Assembly (NCBI RefSeq): GCF_900114015.1
Contig: NZ_FORN01000004.1
Location: forward strand, 1-64,000
Length of the DNA stretch: 64,000 nt
DNA from: Caulobacter sp. UNC279MFTsu5.1
GTDB taxonomy: Bacteria; Pseudomonadota; Alphaproteobacteria; Caulobacterales; Caulobacteraceae
Direction of reading: 5' to 3'
Shown: positions 62,905 through 64,000 of the stretch, piece by piece
Numbering within the stretch: position 1 is the first letter of the stretch
Layout: each line of letters begins with the position of its first letter
The notes under the pieces: model-generated
Told to the model about the DNA's origin: nothing
Database searches by the model: none
Seen by the model: the letters and a program-made list of their open reading frames with translations, nothing else
Made by a program: the position numbers and the translations under genes

Positions 62905-63346
62905 CGCCTTTTCCCGTTTCCGCCGAAGATAGTTCGGAATTCCATATCAACAAACAAAGCACCTTCGCTACAACCGGGACTATACCCTCGATCGTCCTAG
63001 CGAGCTCGGCCGCCACTCCCCCCCGGCGCCCCGGCGAGCCCAGGATCCGCCTCCGCCACTCCCCCCGGCGGAGCGCAGACGCGGCGCCCTCTCCCCCGTC
63101 GGCGCCGTGCGAGAGCGGAAGGGACGCGCGACCTCCCCCCGTATCGCGTTCCTTCCCACCTCTCCCCTTCCCCATCCTGTTCAGGCCGATCATGCTCGCC
63201 CCGCGCCGCGACAGGCTGTCGCGCGCCTGGAGCCGATCGCGCCATCCCGCGATTCCACCGAAGATCATACTGCCCGATTACAAAACAAACGAAGCACCTT
63301 CGAACAAGGCGGCGATATAGCGGCGATATCCATCAACGAGGCGACC
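62905..63346. other. Divergent regulatory region between the Lrp gene and putA
   Basis: About 440 bases without a convincing gene. It contains two copies of AAAC(A)AA(CG)AAGCACCTTCG, at about 62950-62966 and 63281-63302, the second with the dyad CGAAG-CAC-CTTCG, and two copies of GCCACTCCCCCCGGCG near 63010 and 63055. The first pair lies near each gene start and could be regulator sites. Confidence 0.5.
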
Positions 63347-64000
63347 ATGACCGATTGGGATTCCCTGGACGACGGCAAGTATCGCGACGAGGCGGCGGTG
63401 ATCGCCGACCTGCTGGCCGCCCAGCCCCTGGACCGCGAGGACCGCGCCGCGGTCCGCGCCGAGGCCGAGGCCCTGGTGCGCGGCGCCCGCCGCAGCGTCC
63501 GCAAGCAGGGCGTGGTCGAAAGCTTCCTGCAGGAGTTCAGCCTCGGCACCCGCGAGGGCCTGGCGCTGATGTGCCTGGCCGAGGCCCTGCTGCGCACGCC
63601 GGACGACGACACCCGCGACAAGCTGATCGCCGAGAAGATCGGCTCGGCCGATTGGGCCAGCCACCTGGGCGGCAGCGACAGCCTGTTCGTCAACGCCTCG
63701 ACCTGGGGCCTGATGCTGACCGGCAAGATCGTCGAGCCCGACGAGGACGCCAAGCGCGACCTGCCCGGCTTCATCAAGAAGATCGCCGGCCGGCTGGGCG
63801 AGCCGGTGATCCGCGCCGCCGTCGGCCAGGCCATCCGCATCATGGGCGAGCAGTTCGTCCTTGGGCGGACGATCGAGGCCGCCATCAAGCGCGCCGCCGG
63901 CGACGGCGACATCTGCAGCTTCGACATGCTGGGCGAAGGCGCCCGCACCGCCGCCGACGCCGCCCGCTACGAGAAGGCCTATGCCGACGCGATCCTGACC
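63347..64000 (+). CDS. putA: PutA, bifunctional proline dehydrogenase / P5C dehydrogenase (5' part)
   Basis: The first 218 codons are present; the gene continues beyond the window. The sequence begins MTDWDSLDDGKYRDEAAVIA and includes RKQGVVESFLQEFSLGTREGLALMCLAEALLRTPDD and WGLMLTGKIVEPDED, which are typical of the arm and alpha domains of PutA, followed by the beginning of the proline dehydrogenase barrel (DGDICSFDMLGEGARTAADA). It oxidises proline to glutamate using FAD and NAD. An Lrp regulator is divergent. Confidence 0.92.
   Translation, partial: MTDWDSLDDGKYRDEAAVIADLLAAQPLDREDRAAVRAEAEALVRGARRSVRKQGVVESFLQEFSLGTREGLALMCLAEALLRTPDDDTRDKLIAEKIGSADWASHLGGSDSLFVNASTWGLMLTGKIVEPDEDAKRDLPGFIKKIAGRLGEPVIRAAVGQAIRIMGEQFVLGRTIEAAIKRAAGDGDICSFDMLGEGARTAADAARYEKAYADAILT

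Overview
The window is high-GC alphaproteobacterial chromosome. Gene content points to a Caulobacter or a close relative: a Weimberg-type xylose cluster (xylX-xylB-xylC-xylD) whose proteins look very close to the C. crescentus enzymes, an acrAB-nodT efflux operon with a divergent TetR repressor (tipR-like), an RsaD/RsaE-type secretion pair, and many short intergenic palindromes. I saw no rRNA, tRNA, insertion sequence, prophage or CRISPR array.

Layout. 1-2 kb: a secreted hypothetical, a small hypothetical and a RibD/DHFR-like reductase. 2.2-7.3 kb: a CreBC-like two-component pair behind a DUF4153-type membrane protein, then an AraC regulator. 7.7-11.3 kb: a secreted hypothetical and a type I secretion ABC transporter with its adaptor. 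11.4-19.3 kb: sugar dehydrogenase, GH3 glycosidase, acyl-CoA ligase with an MpaB-like protein, a phasin-like gene with an odd leader. 19.5-24.7 kb: HWE histidine kinase and pyrimidine-degradation genes in the order rutB-C-D-A. 24.7-29.7 kb: an antitoxin gene with a frameshifted ParE toxin, an FKBP isomerase, an M61 peptidase, a two-gene accessory unit (57-aa protein plus a TIR/NDT-like protein) and a lone receiver protein. 29.8-34.6 kb: a probable iron-regulated operon (PepSY protein, DUF2271, DUF4198, ApbE, flavodoxin reductase). 34.8-43.6 kb: mobA, a LacI regulator (candidate XylR), a TetX-like monooxygenase, a DUF427 protein and the xylose operon, which lacks xylA. 43.8-48.6 kb: an Rhs-family protein with a variable C-terminus and an overlapping, AT-rich lipoprotein gene (candidate immunity). 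49-52.3 kb: MFS sugar porter and GH43 glycosidase. 52.5-60.8 kb: hypothetical, YceI lipoprotein, TetR repressor and acrA-acrB-nodT. 61.1-64 kb: lipocalin-like protein divergent from a CGNR regulator, and an Lrp regulator divergent from putA, which runs off the end.

The genes form a plant-biomass theme (GH3, GH43, sugar porter, xylose and galactose oxidation) joined to nitrogen scavenging (Rut, PutA), iron/redox maintenance and drug efflux. A LacI-type operator pattern TGNTANCGNTANCA lies upstream of both xylX and the sugar porter, which suggests shared control. The least-explained pieces are the 57-aa/TIR-like pair, the Rhs tip with its lipoprotein, and a 17-codon ORF followed by an intrinsic terminator. 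Two families of dispersed palindromic repeats punctuate gene ends and have even settled inside the rut and xyl gene sets.
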